Assembly (NCBI GenBank): GCA_018268855.1
Contig: JAFDVR010000008.1
Span: 1-64,000 of the forward strand
DNA: 64,000 bases
Source of the DNA: Acidobacteriota bacterium
GTDB lineage: Bacteria > Acidobacteriota > Terriglobia > Terriglobales > Acidobacteriaceae
Reading direction: 5' to 3'
Position numbers and translations under genes: made by a program. The notes beneath the pieces were generated by a model. It saw only the letters and a program-made list of their open reading frames with translations. It was not told the origin of the DNA and ran no database searches. Positions 18,047-26,050 of this stretch are shown piece after piece; positions within the stretch are counted from its first letter, which is position 1, and each line of letters opens with the position of its first letter.

Positions 18047-19117
18047 TCAACGGCGATAACGGGCTATACGGTGTTCGAGTGGAACATCTTCTCGCAGAAC
18101 AGGACCTCCCTGCGAGAGTTCGCTGCCCGGTACATTGGACTTAACGAACGGCCATAAAAGTTGTGCATGCCAGGGATCGTTCTCATAATGAGACACCCCA
18201 TAATGTGCTGGATACTGTCGTGTAATGCGCGCCGTACCAAAGGTAAGGTCCCAGAAAAAGAAGAGATTGCCAAAATTGCCTTTGTAGTACCCAATGCCAT
18301 CATCAGAAGTAGCCGCGTGGTGGGCATGGTGGACGGCAGGCATAATGAAGGTGTGTTCCAGCAGCCACGCGAGCGGATGCAGGACTTTGTATTTATAAAG
18401 AGGCTGGTCCCAGCGAATGGCAGTATGCGAGGCAATGACAACAACTGCCTTTGCAGCAGATGTGACGATGGCGGCAGGCCCAAGACCGAGAAAGGTAAGC
18501 ACTGCGACCACCCATACATTAGCGAATCCGAAGGCATAGACGATACCTTGCCTGTAAGCCATATTGGCTCCCATATAACTGGAGGAGTGGTGCGTGCGAT
18601 GAAAGCGCCAGAGCCATGGCAACTGGTGATGAAGACGGTGGTACCAGTATTGCGTGAGGTCGTCACCGACACAGAGGATAGCTATACCCCACCAGAATGG
18701 AATCCAGCCGAGTGAGCCAGCAAGATGCGGCGCAATCAAAACACACAGTTTGAGGGCAAGCAGCGCGGCTACAGGAATCACTATTGACTGCACCAGCACA
18801 TAGGAGAACACGTCAACCGCTTTCTCATTGCGGTCCCAATAGTTGCCGTAAAGTCCGAAGATAGTTTCCACAATACCCACACCAAGAATGACGAGCGTGA
18901 GCCAATGCGCAGCGACGAAGTTGAGCACTGGACCGGAAACATGCATTGAGCCGAGAAGGTTGAGCGCAGACTGCATCTGCGTAGGACCGGTCATCCATGG
19001 ACGCTGGCCAGTGTGCAAAAACCACATCGACATCGCAAGAACAGGCAGTACATAGATCAACGCAGTAATCAAAAGATCGTGTCGAATTTTGCGGAGAACT
19101 GCGGGATCTGCTTTCAT
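18047..19117 (-). CDS. fatty acid hydroxylase / sterol desaturase family protein
   Basis: The ATG at 19117 with an AAGGGG site gives 356 residues. The protein has several membrane helices and the histidine clusters of the di-iron hydroxylase superfamily: HRLHH, HRTHH and HHAHH, with further His residues near HTAIRWDQPLYKY. Members insert hydroxyl groups or double bonds into lipids at the membrane. The substrate is unknown; in Acidobacteriota ether-lipid or hopanoid modification is conceivable but unproven. Its start overlaps the stop of a small membrane ORF by ATGA, which implies translational coupling. Confidence 0.85.
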   Translation of the reverse strand: MKADPAVLRKIRHDLLITALIYVLPVLAMSMWFLHTGQRPWMTGPTQMQSALNLLGSMHVSGPVLNFVAAHWLTLVILGVGIVETIFGLYGNYWDRNEKAVDVFSYVLVQSIVIPVAALLALKLCVLIAPHLAGSLGWIPFWWGIAILCVGDDLTQYWYHRLHHQLPWLWRFHRTHHSSSYMGANMAYRQGIVYAFGFANVWVVAVLTFLGLGPAAIVTSAAKAVVVIASHTAIRWDQPLYKYKVLHPLAWLLEHTFIMPAVHHAHHAATSDDGIGYYKGNFGNLFFFWDLTFGTARITRQYPAHYGVSHYENDPWHAQLLWPFVKSNVPGSELSQGGPVLREDVPLEHRIARYRR

Positions 19118-19311
19118 CGCGATGCCCCTTGTGTAACGCTCACAGGAGAGGGAGAGAGCATGCGGCGTGCAATCCACAGGGAACCGAGGATCATGATGAG
19201 CGGAAACAGAATGATTAGAACGTTTACGCCCGCCTTCTTAAGCAGGACATCCAAATCGTCTCGATCCACTACGCCTCCGTATACGCAGGTGGGATACGTG
19301 CAGATGAACAA
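19114..19311 (-). CDS. small single-helix membrane ORF coupled to the hydroxylase gene
   Basis: This 65-residue frame has one hydrophobic helix (VNVLIILFPLIMILGSLWIA) and positively charged flanks. Its TGA overlaps the hydroxylase ATG (ATGA, 19114-19117). An internal GTG (VVDRDDLDVLL) is an alternative start. The overlap and the membrane helix argue that it is real. The function is unknown; it may be an accessory subunit of the membrane hydroxylase. Confidence 0.5.
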   Translation of the reverse strand: MFICTYPTCVYGGVVDRDDLDVLLKKAGVNVLIILFPLIMILGSLWIARRMLSPSPVSVTQGASR

Positions 19312-19376
19312 TAGTGCGAATATCGGCGAGTTGTCAAAAAACCGGTTTCTCTTATTGCGTCCACATCGGCGAGCCT

Positions 19377-20150
19377 TTACCGAACGGGTGGGAGCTGCGT
19401 TAATGAATGAGAGCCGCTGAGACCTGGCAATGGAAAATCACGCACTTTGAGACCATTCGGCAGTTTAAAGAGCGCGGGATCCGGCGCTGTCTGGGCTAAC
19501 GAAGTAACTTCAATTCGATACAGACCGCTGAAAGGATTTTCCTCCTCATCAAGCAGAGGGATGTTGAAGTTGTCAGCAAGCCAGACGTCGTGGCGCATCT
19601 CAATTTCTTTGTCATTTCCAATAAGCCCTACCGGAATGACTGTGACCATGCGCGTTCCCTTCGCTATCAGGCCGGCGATCTGCCGTGTGCCGAGATCTTC
19701 TTTGCGCACCGTGACCTTGTCTCGCGTGAAGTGCGGAACGCTACTGCTCTGCACCTGTGGAGACGGCCGCACCATAATGCTCTGCTCCGGTTTGAAATGC
19801 AGTTGCATGCCCTTCATTGTGACGCTGTCCCACGAGGTTTCTATATGGGTAACCGGATCGATCAAGGTAAAGAAGATGCGATGTGGAGAAGGACCGTTCT
19901 GCGCGCCTGAAGTAACTTCACTACGGTCCATAACGCGTCCGTCGAAGTCACGGGCCAGAGTTTCATGGACATCGCGCACCGTCTTAATTCCGTCTGGCAA
20001 GGCGCGTTCCATATGCGTGACACGTTCCGCCTGAAACGGAGCTCCGGACTCAATGAGAGACGGTCCGTCTTTATGCAGGGTAGTCATTAACTGCGCTGAG
20101 CAGAAAAGGCTACAGGATAGAAGGACAGCGGAGATGAGTGCGATGCGCAT
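19377..20150 (-). CDS. secreted protein of unknown function
   Basis: The ATG at 20150 yields 257 residues with a signal peptide (ISAVLLSCSLFCSAQ). The mature part is rich in beta strands, with segments such as RDFDGRVMDRSEVTS, HIETSWDSVTMKG and RTSGLYRIEV-like repeats near the end (FSGLYRIEVTSLAQ, PDPALFKLPNGLKVRD). The PDPALFKLP ending is typical of secreted acidobacterial proteins that carry a lipoprotein-sorting-like fold. No catalytic motif is visible. A BlaI-like palindrome lies 43 bases upstream of the start. Confidence 0.65.
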   Translation of the reverse strand: MRIALISAVLLSCSLFCSAQLMTTLHKDGPSLIESGAPFQAERVTHMERALPDGIKTVRDVHETLARDFDGRVMDRSEVTSGAQNGPSPHRIFFTLIDPVTHIETSWDSVTMKGMQLHFKPEQSIMVRPSPQVQSSSVPHFTRDKVTVRKEDLGTRQIAGLIAKGTRMVTVIPVGLIGNDKEIEMRHDVWLADNFNIPLLDEEENPFSGLYRIEVTSLAQTAPDPALFKLPNGLKVRDFPLPGLSGSHSLTQLPPVR

Positions 20151-20192
20151 GCCGCAGCATAGGCATTCCACGAGAGGAAAGTAAATCAATTT

Positions 20193-20206
20193 CTACAAAT
20201 ATGTAG
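20193..20206. promoter_or_regulatory. palindrome resembling a BlaI/MecI-type operator
   Basis: CTACAAATATGTAG has 5-base arms CTACA/TGTAG around a 4-base centre. The core TACA...TGTA is the half-site pattern of BlaI/MecI repressors, though the spacing is two bases longer than in the classical operator. It lies 43 bases upstream of the gene starting at 20150. No BlaI gene is in the window. Confidence 0.3.
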
Positions 20207-20213
20207 TACGTTT

Positions 20214-20235
20214 CCCGGCGGGCCAGCCCGCCGGG
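20214..20235. repeat. perfect 10-base inverted repeat
   Basis: CCCGGCGGGC and GCCCGCCGGG are separated by CA. The hairpin is GC-only and lies between the XRE regulator and the secreted-protein gene on the same strand. Neither side carries a T-run, so it is either a weak terminator, a REP-like element or a protein site. Confidence 0.5.
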
Positions 20236-20272
20236 ACGTATGGGAGGAAAAAGAGTTCGTACCGAAGACTAT

Positions 20273-20809
20273 CTAAGCCATGCGACGGCGTCCGGCAGCC
20301 AGTTCACGTACATGGTTTAGAAAGATGGAGCGCTGTACATCATCCAATCCCTTGCAGAACTGTGCGATCTCAGCCAGAAACGGATCGGTCATCAAAACGG
20401 CGGTCTCGTCTTGCTGGCGGCTTCTGGCGTCGCGCAGAAGAGCGGAGATATCGACCTGCAAGGCACGCGCGAGGCGCTCCAACGAAGAGAGCGTTGGCAT
20501 GGCCTTGCCGTTTTCGATTTTCGAAATGTAAGTGCGCGGCACGTTCATGCGTCCGGCAAGTTGACGCTGGCTGAGGTTACGTACACGGCGCAGATCGCGC
20601 ACAGCAGTGGCCACCTGCAGACCGGAGTCGTCGCCCGATTCGGGTGTAGGGACAATGGCGAGCGGTGCAGCAATAGGCTGCGGCTCCTCCACGTCCAGTG
20701 ACTTGTGGCAGCGCCGGCACATGCTGGAAGCAGTGCGGAACTGGACAAGCGCGCAGTGGTCACAACGAAGAACTTCCCGTTGTTCCACGGGAGCCATCAT
20801 GGTTGCCAT
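20273..20809 (-). CDS. XRE-family transcriptional regulator with N-terminal zinc ribbon
   Basis: The ATG at 20809 gives 178 residues. An N-terminal four-cysteine ribbon (CDHCALVQF...CRRC, residues about 16-36) is followed by an HTH_3/XRE domain (about 72-128) with LSQRQLAGRMNVPRTYISKIE. A helical C-terminal region follows (DPFLAEIAQFCKGLDDVQRS). The cysteine ribbon may bind zinc and make the regulator a metal or redox sensor, which is inference. It is divergent from flbD-motA-motB with 283 bases between, so it may control motility, though no operator was identified. The upstream in-frame extension was rejected because it runs through promoter-like AT-rich DNA. Confidence 0.8.
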   Translation of the reverse strand: MATMMAPVEQREVLRCDHCALVQFRTASSMCRRCHKSLDVEEPQPIAAPLAIVPTPESGDDSGLQVATAVRDLRRVRNLSQRQLAGRMNVPRTYISKIENGKAMPTLSSLERLARALQVDISALLRDARSRQQDETAVLMTDPFLAEIAQFCKGLDDVQRSIFLNHVRELAAGRRRMA

Positions 20810-21065
20810 ATTTAGTTGTGCGGACAGGATGCCAGAGCGGGCTCCTGGCCTGCACGTCCGATAAAGAACGTGCGACGTTCCTAGATTGACAACCAGTAAC
20901 CGATTCGTCAAGGGGTATTGCCGAAGATACCTATAAAAAAACATAAAGGATGGGTAAAGAACCAAGATAGTTAACAAATAGTTCCCCAAAAGAGAAGATT
21001 TCCCTAAGGGTTTCTGACTGATGCTAGGCCCTCTAGTAAGGAAAACTCATGCCTGAGGCTGATGC

Positions 21066-21073
21066 GCCGATAA
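21066..21073 (+). promoter_or_regulatory. possible FliA (sigma-28) -10 element
   Basis: GCCGATAA exactly matches the sigma-28 -10 consensus and lies 19 bases before the flbD ATG. The -35 position (TCAT at 21047-21050) matches TAAA poorly. A transcript from here would have a leader of roughly 12 bases containing GGAGAG. Confidence 0.35.
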
Positions 21074-21092
21074 GGAATGTGGAGAGATTCGC

Positions 21093-21338
21093 ATGATTGA
21101 ACTCACACGTTTGAACGGCAGCGCGCTTTCAGTGAACTGCGACCTGATCCGGTATGTGGAGGCGACACCAGACACCACGTTGACGATGGTGACGGGCGAG
21201 AAGCTGATGGTGCGTGAGGCCCGTGAGGATGTGGCCTGGCGTGTGCTGCAGCATCGCGCAGAGGTGTTGCGCACTGCATGGCCTTCCGCAGAGACCGCCC
21301 TGACTGGCTCTGTCGCCTTCCGCGAAAGCGAACGCTAA
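21093..21338 (+). CDS. flbD: FlbD family flagellar protein
   Basis: The 81-residue protein begins MIELTRLNGSALSVNCDLIRYVEATPDT, and TMVTGEKLMV matches the short FlbD family found before motA in many bacteria. It has a small beta-rich fold and an uncertain role in motility. GGAGAG lies upstream of the ATG. motA follows after 30 bases. Confidence 0.85.
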   Translation: MIELTRLNGSALSVNCDLIRYVEATPDTTLTMVTGEKLMVREAREDVAWRVLQHRAEVLRTAWPSAETALTGSVAFRESER

Positions 21339-21368
21339 CTCACTTCTGAAATACACGGGGACAGCAAC

Positions 21369-22142
21369 ATGGATTTGGCCAGCATTGGTGGATTGGCGCT
21401 AGCGATTATCGGCATTCTCGCCGGCATGATGATCGAAGGTGGAAGCATTGGGCAGATTACGCAGCCGACAGCCGCGATGATCGTGATTGGTGGCACGGCG
21501 GGCGCGGTGATGCTGCAGTTCCCTCTCAAAACCTTTATCGCTGCTATTAAATCGGCGATTGGCGTGTTTCTGCACAAAGGCGCGGACGGCGAGGCCACGG
21601 TGAACCAGCTCGTAGAATTTGCCAACAAAGCCCGTAAGAACGGGATTGTTTCTCTCGATGCGGACCTGGCTTCAGTGAAAGATCCCTTTCTGAAACAGGC
21701 ATTAATGCTGGCGGTAGACGGCACAGAGCCGGGCGAGGTGCGCAAGATTATGCAACTTGAGATGGACAATAAAGCCGAGTGGGAGGAGAAGATTCCGGCC
21801 GTTTTTGAGGCTGCGGGCGGGTTCTCTCCAACGGTGGGCATCATCGGCGCCGTACTCGGTCTCATCCAGGTGATGCAGCATCTCGACGATATCAATGAGG
21901 TCGGTAAGGGCATTGCGACTGCATTTGTGGCGACGATTTATGGCGTGGCTGTTGCTAATCTGTTGTGTCTTCCTGCGGCGGGCAAGCTGAAAATCCGTCA
22001 TCGTGAAGAGCAGATGGTGAAAGAGATGATGCTCGAAGGTGTCACTTCGATCCTGGAAGGTATGAATCCGCGCATGCTGGAGACGAAACTGCGCACCTTC
22101 CTCATGGAAAGCAAAGGCAAACACACGGAGGCGGCAGCATGA
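21369..22142 (+). CDS. motA: flagellar motor stator protein MotA
   Basis: The 257-residue protein has four membrane helices and the conserved stator segment FEAAGGFSPTVGIIGAVLGLIQVM with its key prolines, plus a cytoplasmic loop with charged residues (RKIMQLEMDNKAEWEEK). With MotB it forms the ion channel that turns the flagellar rotor. Its last bases overlap motB by 4 (ATGA), so the two are translationally coupled. Confidence 0.93.
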   Translation: MDLASIGGLALAIIGILAGMMIEGGSIGQITQPTAAMIVIGGTAGAVMLQFPLKTFIAAIKSAIGVFLHKGADGEATVNQLVEFANKARKNGIVSLDADLASVKDPFLKQALMLAVDGTEPGEVRKIMQLEMDNKAEWEEKIPAVFEAAGGFSPTVGIIGAVLGLIQVMQHLDDINEVGKGIATAFVATIYGVAVANLLCLPAAGKLKIRHREEQMVKEMMLEGVTSILEGMNPRMLETKLRTFLMESKGKHTEAAA

Positions 22143-22969
22143 GCCGCAAAAAAAAACATGAGCATGTAAATCACGAGCGCTGGCTCGTCTCGTATGCCGA
22201 CTTCATCACATTATTATTTGCTTTTTTTGTGGTGCTGTTTGCATCTTCAAAAACCGACCAGAAAAAACAGCAAATGATGACACAGGCGATGCAAAGCGCG
22301 TTTGCACAGAATGCAATTTTTGAAGCGCATAGCAAAACGCCAGCACTGGCGCCCTCTGCCGGTGGATCGAATTCGCCTGCTCCGCTAACGATGCCGCTCT
22401 CCTCTGAAGACGCAGCCATGCGAGGAGATGCCCTGAAAAAAGAGATATCCGCCTCACTGGACGCGTTGCCCCTCAAAGGCAGCGGCGCCCGTAAAGGAGA
22501 TCTGCGGAACGCAATTGTGATTCGCACGATCCCTGAAGGCACTGTGATCTCTCTAAAGGATGTGGGCTTTTTCGATTCGGGATCGGCAGAGATTCGCAGC
22601 GATGCGATGGACATGCTGCAACATATTGCTTCCACTCTGCCACCGGGCAGGGTACGCGTGGAAGGCCATACAGATAATGTTGCTATCCACACGCCGCAGT
22701 TCCGCTCAAACTGGGAGCTCTCCACGGCACGTGCGACGGCCATTGCACGCGTTTTATTAGAAAAAAATGCAGTCAACCCTGCTTCTCTTTCGATCGCAGG
22801 ATATGGGGAATTTCATCCGATCGCATCGAATGCAACAGAAGAGGGCCGCGCAGTGAACCGCCGGGTAGACATCGTTCTGCTGCGCGATGAGCACGGCGTG
22901 CCTGCGAAGCCGCAGAACAATACGATTGCGGAAGTCAGTCCTTCGTCACTCCCAAAACCTTCACGGTAA
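22139..22969 (+). CDS. motB: flagellar motor stator protein MotB
   Basis: The 276-residue protein has one N-terminal helix with the ion-binding aspartate D21 in SYADFITLLFAFF. A linker follows, then an OmpA/MotB peptidoglycan-binding domain (about 140-260) with VEGHTDNVAIHT and NRRVDIVL. It anchors the stator to the cell wall. The 3' end overlaps convergent yjbQ by 35 bases. Confidence 0.93.
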   Translation: MSRKKKHEHVNHERWLVSYADFITLLFAFFVVLFASSKTDQKKQQMMTQAMQSAFAQNAIFEAHSKTPALAPSAGGSNSPAPLTMPLSSEDAAMRGDALKKEISASLDALPLKGSGARKGDLRNAIVIRTIPEGTVISLKDVGFFDSGSAEIRSDAMDMLQHIASTLPPGRVRVEGHTDNVAIHTPQFRSNWELSTARATAIARVLLEKNAVNPASLSIAGYGEFHPIASNATEEGRAVNRRVDIVLLRDEHGVPAKPQNNTIAEVSPSSLPKPSR

Positions 22970-23366
22970 TACGCTTCTCGCGTTGACCGTCGAACTCCGC
23001 ATAAAAGATGCGCTGCCAGGTGCCAAGGTCGAGACGGCCATGGGTGACGGGCAGCGTGGTCTCATGATGAAGGAGCAACGCCTTAAGATGTGCATCGGCA
23101 TTGTCTTCGCCGGTGCGGTGGTGCTTATACGCGGGATTGCGAGGCGCAAGCTTTTCCAGCCAGACACTGATGTCTTCAATAAGTCCATCTTCGTTGTCGT
23201 TGACGTAAATAGCTGCCGTGATGTGCATGGGAGAAACAAAGCATAGGCCATCATGAATACCGCTGCGGCGCACAATAGCCTCTACTTGTGGAGTGAGGTG
23301 TAACATCTCGTAGCGCTCGCGCGTCTTCACGGTCAAATACTCGGTATGGGCTTTGCTGGTGGACAT
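22935..23366 (-). CDS. yjbQ: YjbQ family (secondary thiamine-phosphate synthase enzyme)
   Basis: The 143-residue protein matches the UPF0047/YjbQ pattern: SPMHITAAIYVND, YKHHRTGEDNADAHLKALL, VTHGRLDLGTWQRIFYAEFDG. The His and Glu/Asp residues of these motifs form the metal site in the trimeric fold. The family has weak thiamine-phosphate-synthase activity, and its true role is uncertain. The C-terminus overlaps the end of motB on the opposite strand. Confidence 0.88.
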   Translation of the reverse strand: MSTSKAHTEYLTVKTRERYEMLHLTPQVEAIVRRSGIHDGLCFVSPMHITAAIYVNDNEDGLIEDISVWLEKLAPRNPAYKHHRTGEDNADAHLKALLLHHETTLPVTHGRLDLGTWQRIFYAEFDGQREKRITVKVLGVTKD

Positions 23367-23458
23367 TAGTCAACGATCTCCTGTGTGAAATTGTTGCAGG
23401 AATTTCGCCGCCATGCACCTGTACCGGGTGGATGACATCGAATGGATAGGAGAACGAG

Positions 23459-24619
23459 ATGCATCATGTACTGATGGCGCTACAGATGGCCGGCACTATG
23501 GCATGGGAAATTCTGTGGGCTTTGTGCCTGGGCTTTCTGCTTTCGTCGATCATTGAAACAGCCGTCTCCAAAGAGAGCGTAAGCAAACTGCTACCGGATG
23601 CAGGAGCTAAATCGATTACAACAGCTACAGTGATGGGCGCAGCATCCTCTTCATGCTCCTATGCAGCAGCCGCATTGGCACGCTCGCTCTTTCGCAAAGG
23701 CGCGGACTTCATTGCCTCCATGGCATTCATGTTTGCTTCCACCAATCTGGTAGTGGAATTGAGCGTGCTGCTGTTCGTGCTGCTGGGCTGGCAATTTATG
23801 GCAGCAGAGTTTGTCGGTGGGCCCATCATGATCGTGCTGATGGTAATTATGTTGCGTGCCATCGTAAGGCCGCGAGTAATGGAAGCTGCTCGAAGACAGG
23901 CAGAGCGAAACCTCGCGGGCAAAATGGAAGGTCATGCGGCGATGGATATGTCCGTCAAGCAAGGCTCCTTCTGGCAGAAGGTAACATCGCGTGAGGGCAG
24001 CACTGCGATTAGCCACTACTACTACATGAACTGGTACTCGCTTTGGGGTGATATCGCGCTTGGATTGATTCTCTCTGGCATTATGGCTGCATTCGTTCCA
24101 CGTAGCTTCTGGCAGGGATTTTTTCTTGCAGGTCATCCGTTGCTGGCTAAGCTGTGGGGACCGTTTATCGGTCCGCTGGTCGCCGTAGTGACGTTCGTCT
24201 GCTCAGTAGGCAATGTGCCCATGGCAGCAGTACTTTGGAACGGCGGTATCAGCTTCGGCGGCGTGCTGGCCTTTCTGTTTGCGGACCTCATCATCGTTCC
24301 GCTGCTCAACATCTATCGCAAGTACTACGGCGGCAGAGTAGCGGCAATTCTGTTCATCGTCTTCTATGCTGCAATGGCGCTGTCCGCTTTGGCTGTGGAA
24401 GGAATCTTTACTGCGCTGCACTGGATTCCGCAGCACCGCAGCGCGCAAATCATGGAAGAGAGCATCCGCTGGAATTACACGAGTGTGTTGAACATTATAT
24501 TTCTGGCGGTTTCAGCGTTTATGCTGGTGTGCTTTCTAAGAACAGGTGGCCCGGGAATGTTAAAGGAGATGGACGAGTCTCCTACTGAAGCCGCAGGCCA
24601 TTGCTGCCATCATCACTAA
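23459..24619 (+). CDS. ArsP-like permease (UPF0718 family)
   Basis: The 386-residue membrane protein has two blocks of helices and the motif GAASSSCSYAAAALARSLF near residue 62, typical of the DUF318/ArsP permease family, repeated in looser form as VCSVGNVPMAAVLW in the second half. The C-terminus ends GHCCHHH, a likely soft-metal-binding tail. Family members export organoarsenicals or metals, but the substrate here is unknown. The stop overlaps the convergent DedA stop by four bases. No ArsR-like regulator is adjacent. Confidence 0.8.
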   Translation: MHHVLMALQMAGTMAWEILWALCLGFLLSSIIETAVSKESVSKLLPDAGAKSITTATVMGAASSSCSYAAAALARSLFRKGADFIASMAFMFASTNLVVELSVLLFVLLGWQFMAAEFVGGPIMIVLMVIMLRAIVRPRVMEAARRQAERNLAGKMEGHAAMDMSVKQGSFWQKVTSREGSTAISHYYYMNWYSLWGDIALGLILSGIMAAFVPRSFWQGFFLAGHPLLAKLWGPFIGPLVAVVTFVCSVGNVPMAAVLWNGGISFGGVLAFLFADLIIVPLLNIYRKYYGGRVAAILFIVFYAAMALSALAVEGIFTALHWIPQHRSAQIMEESIRWNYTSVLNIIFLAVSAFMLVCFLRTGGPGMLKEMDESPTEAAGHCCHHH

Positions 24620-25251
24620 GCTTCGTTGCCACGATTCTTCAGGTGCGTCCATACAAACCAGACGATGCCGGCCACCAGCAGCAAAATAATGGCTGCATCT
24701 GCCTTATGCAGAATGAGCTTGAGAGTGGAGTCAGGAGCATCCCAGCTTTCGCCGGCCTTTAGACCTGCATATGCAAGAGCGAAGCACCAGGGCCACGATC
24801 CGATGAAGGTGTAGATGTGGAAGCGGAGTTGCGGCATGCGCGCGATGCCTGCAGGCAGAGCGATGAAGGTGCGCACGACGGGGAGCAGACGTCCGAGGAG
24901 AACGGTGATGCTGCCGTATTTCTGGAAGTAGTGATCGACGCGGTCGAGATCTTTGCGCGACATGAGCACGTAGCGGCCGTAGCGCTCCACGAGCGGGCGT
25001 CCGCCGTAGGCGCCGATCCAGTACGCGACAAACGAACCGATGTTGCAACCGATGGCCCCTGCGGTGGCCGCGATCCAGATGTTCATGTGGCCCTGATAGG
25101 CGACGTAGCCGGCGAAGGGCATGATGATTTCTGACGGTAGCGGAATGCACGCCGACTCGATAGCCATGAGCAGAGCGACGCCGGGATAGCCGATGGTGGC
25201 GATGATGTGGGTGACGTACGGCAGAAGAAAGTTGATGATTTTTTCAGTCAT
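24616..25251 (-). CDS. DedA family membrane protein
   Basis: The ATG at 25251 gives 211 residues with the DedA/SNARE-associated pattern: ESACIPLPSEIIMPFAGY, GAIGCNIGSFVAYWIGAYGGRPLVERYGRY, and GRLLPVVRTFIALPAGIARM. Members are lipid scramblase or flippase-like, including undecaprenyl-phosphate and phosphatidylethanolamine carriers, and act in the inner membrane. The specific lipid is not predictable. It is divergent from hemQ. Confidence 0.88.
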   Translation of the reverse strand: MTEKIINFLLPYVTHIIATIGYPGVALLMAIESACIPLPSEIIMPFAGYVAYQGHMNIWIAATAGAIGCNIGSFVAYWIGAYGGRPLVERYGRYVLMSRKDLDRVDHYFQKYGSITVLLGRLLPVVRTFIALPAGIARMPQLRFHIYTFIGSWPWCFALAYAGLKAGESWDAPDSTLKLILHKADAAIILLLVAGIVWFVWTHLKNRGNEA

Positions 25252-25310
25252 GGCTGGCCTATGCGAGTATACCGGGCACGCGCCTGTGCCGCTGGATTTA
25301 CGATAGAGAT

Positions 25311-26048
25311 ATGGCAGAACAGACAGCACCCGCACCGCACGCACATGGCTCCGCGCCGGTAAAACGGCAGATCGTAAACTTCAGCTTCTACAAGGTGATG
25401 CCGGAGTGGAAGCGCCTCCCTGTTGAGGAACGCGCCGCGCACAAGAAGGCGTTTGCCGAGGTGCTGGAGAAGTGGAACCGCGTGGGCGAGTTCTTGTCGC
25501 TGACGTATTCCACCGTGGGCACGCGCGGCGATGTGGACATGCTGGTGTGGAGCATTGGCTACTCCGTAGACGAGATGAGCGCGATGCGCGCGGAGTTGCT
25601 GGGCACGCCGCTGGGTGGATACATCGAGAGTCCGCATCATTTTCTTGCGATGACAAAGCGCTCGCAGTACCAGATTGGCCGTGAGGATGAGAGCGAGGGC
25701 GAGGGCCGTGGCGCGATTCGTCCCGGCGGTGCAAAGTACATCTTTGTGTATCCGTTCTGGAAGACCCGGCCGTGGTATCTGCTGTCGCTGGCGGAACGCA
25801 AGCGGCTGATGGATGAACATATCCGCATTGGCATGCAGTATCCGCGCGTGAAGCTGAATACGACGTACTCGTTCGGCATCGACGATCAGGAGTTTGTGGT
25901 CGCGTTTGAGACGAACTTTCCAGAAGACTTTCTCGATCTCGTTCAGCAGTTGCGCGAGACGGAGATCAGCATGTATACGCTGAAGGATTTTCCGATCTTC
26001 TCGTGCGTGCGGTTGTCGCCGGAAGAGACGCTGAACCGTATCGGATAA
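25311..26048 (+). CDS. hemQ: coproheme decarboxylase (chlorite dismutase family)
   Basis: The 245-residue protein matches the HemQ clade of the chlorite dismutase fold: YIFVYPFWKTRPWYLLSLAERKRLMDEH with the conserved Y/K/WY region, proximal His in DEHIRIGMQYP, then TTYSFGIDDQEFVVAFET. HemQ decarboxylates coproheme to heme b in the coproporphyrin-dependent pathway. nth follows after two bases on the same strand. The hem operon 26.8-30.7 kb faces it. Confidence 0.9.
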   Translation: MAEQTAPAPHAHGSAPVKRQIVNFSFYKVMPEWKRLPVEERAAHKKAFAEVLEKWNRVGEFLSLTYSTVGTRGDVDMLVWSIGYSVDEMSAMRAELLGTPLGGYIESPHHFLAMTKRSQYQIGREDESEGEGRGAIRPGGAKYIFVYPFWKTRPWYLLSLAERKRLMDEHIRIGMQYPRVKLNTTYSFGIDDQEFVVAFETNFPEDFLDLVQQLRETEISMYTLKDFPIFSCVRLSPEETLNRIG

Positions 26049-26050
26049 CG

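Noticed and set aside
20214..20235. rho-independent terminator
   Set aside because: The hairpin lacks a T-run on either strand, so it is listed only as an inverted repeat.
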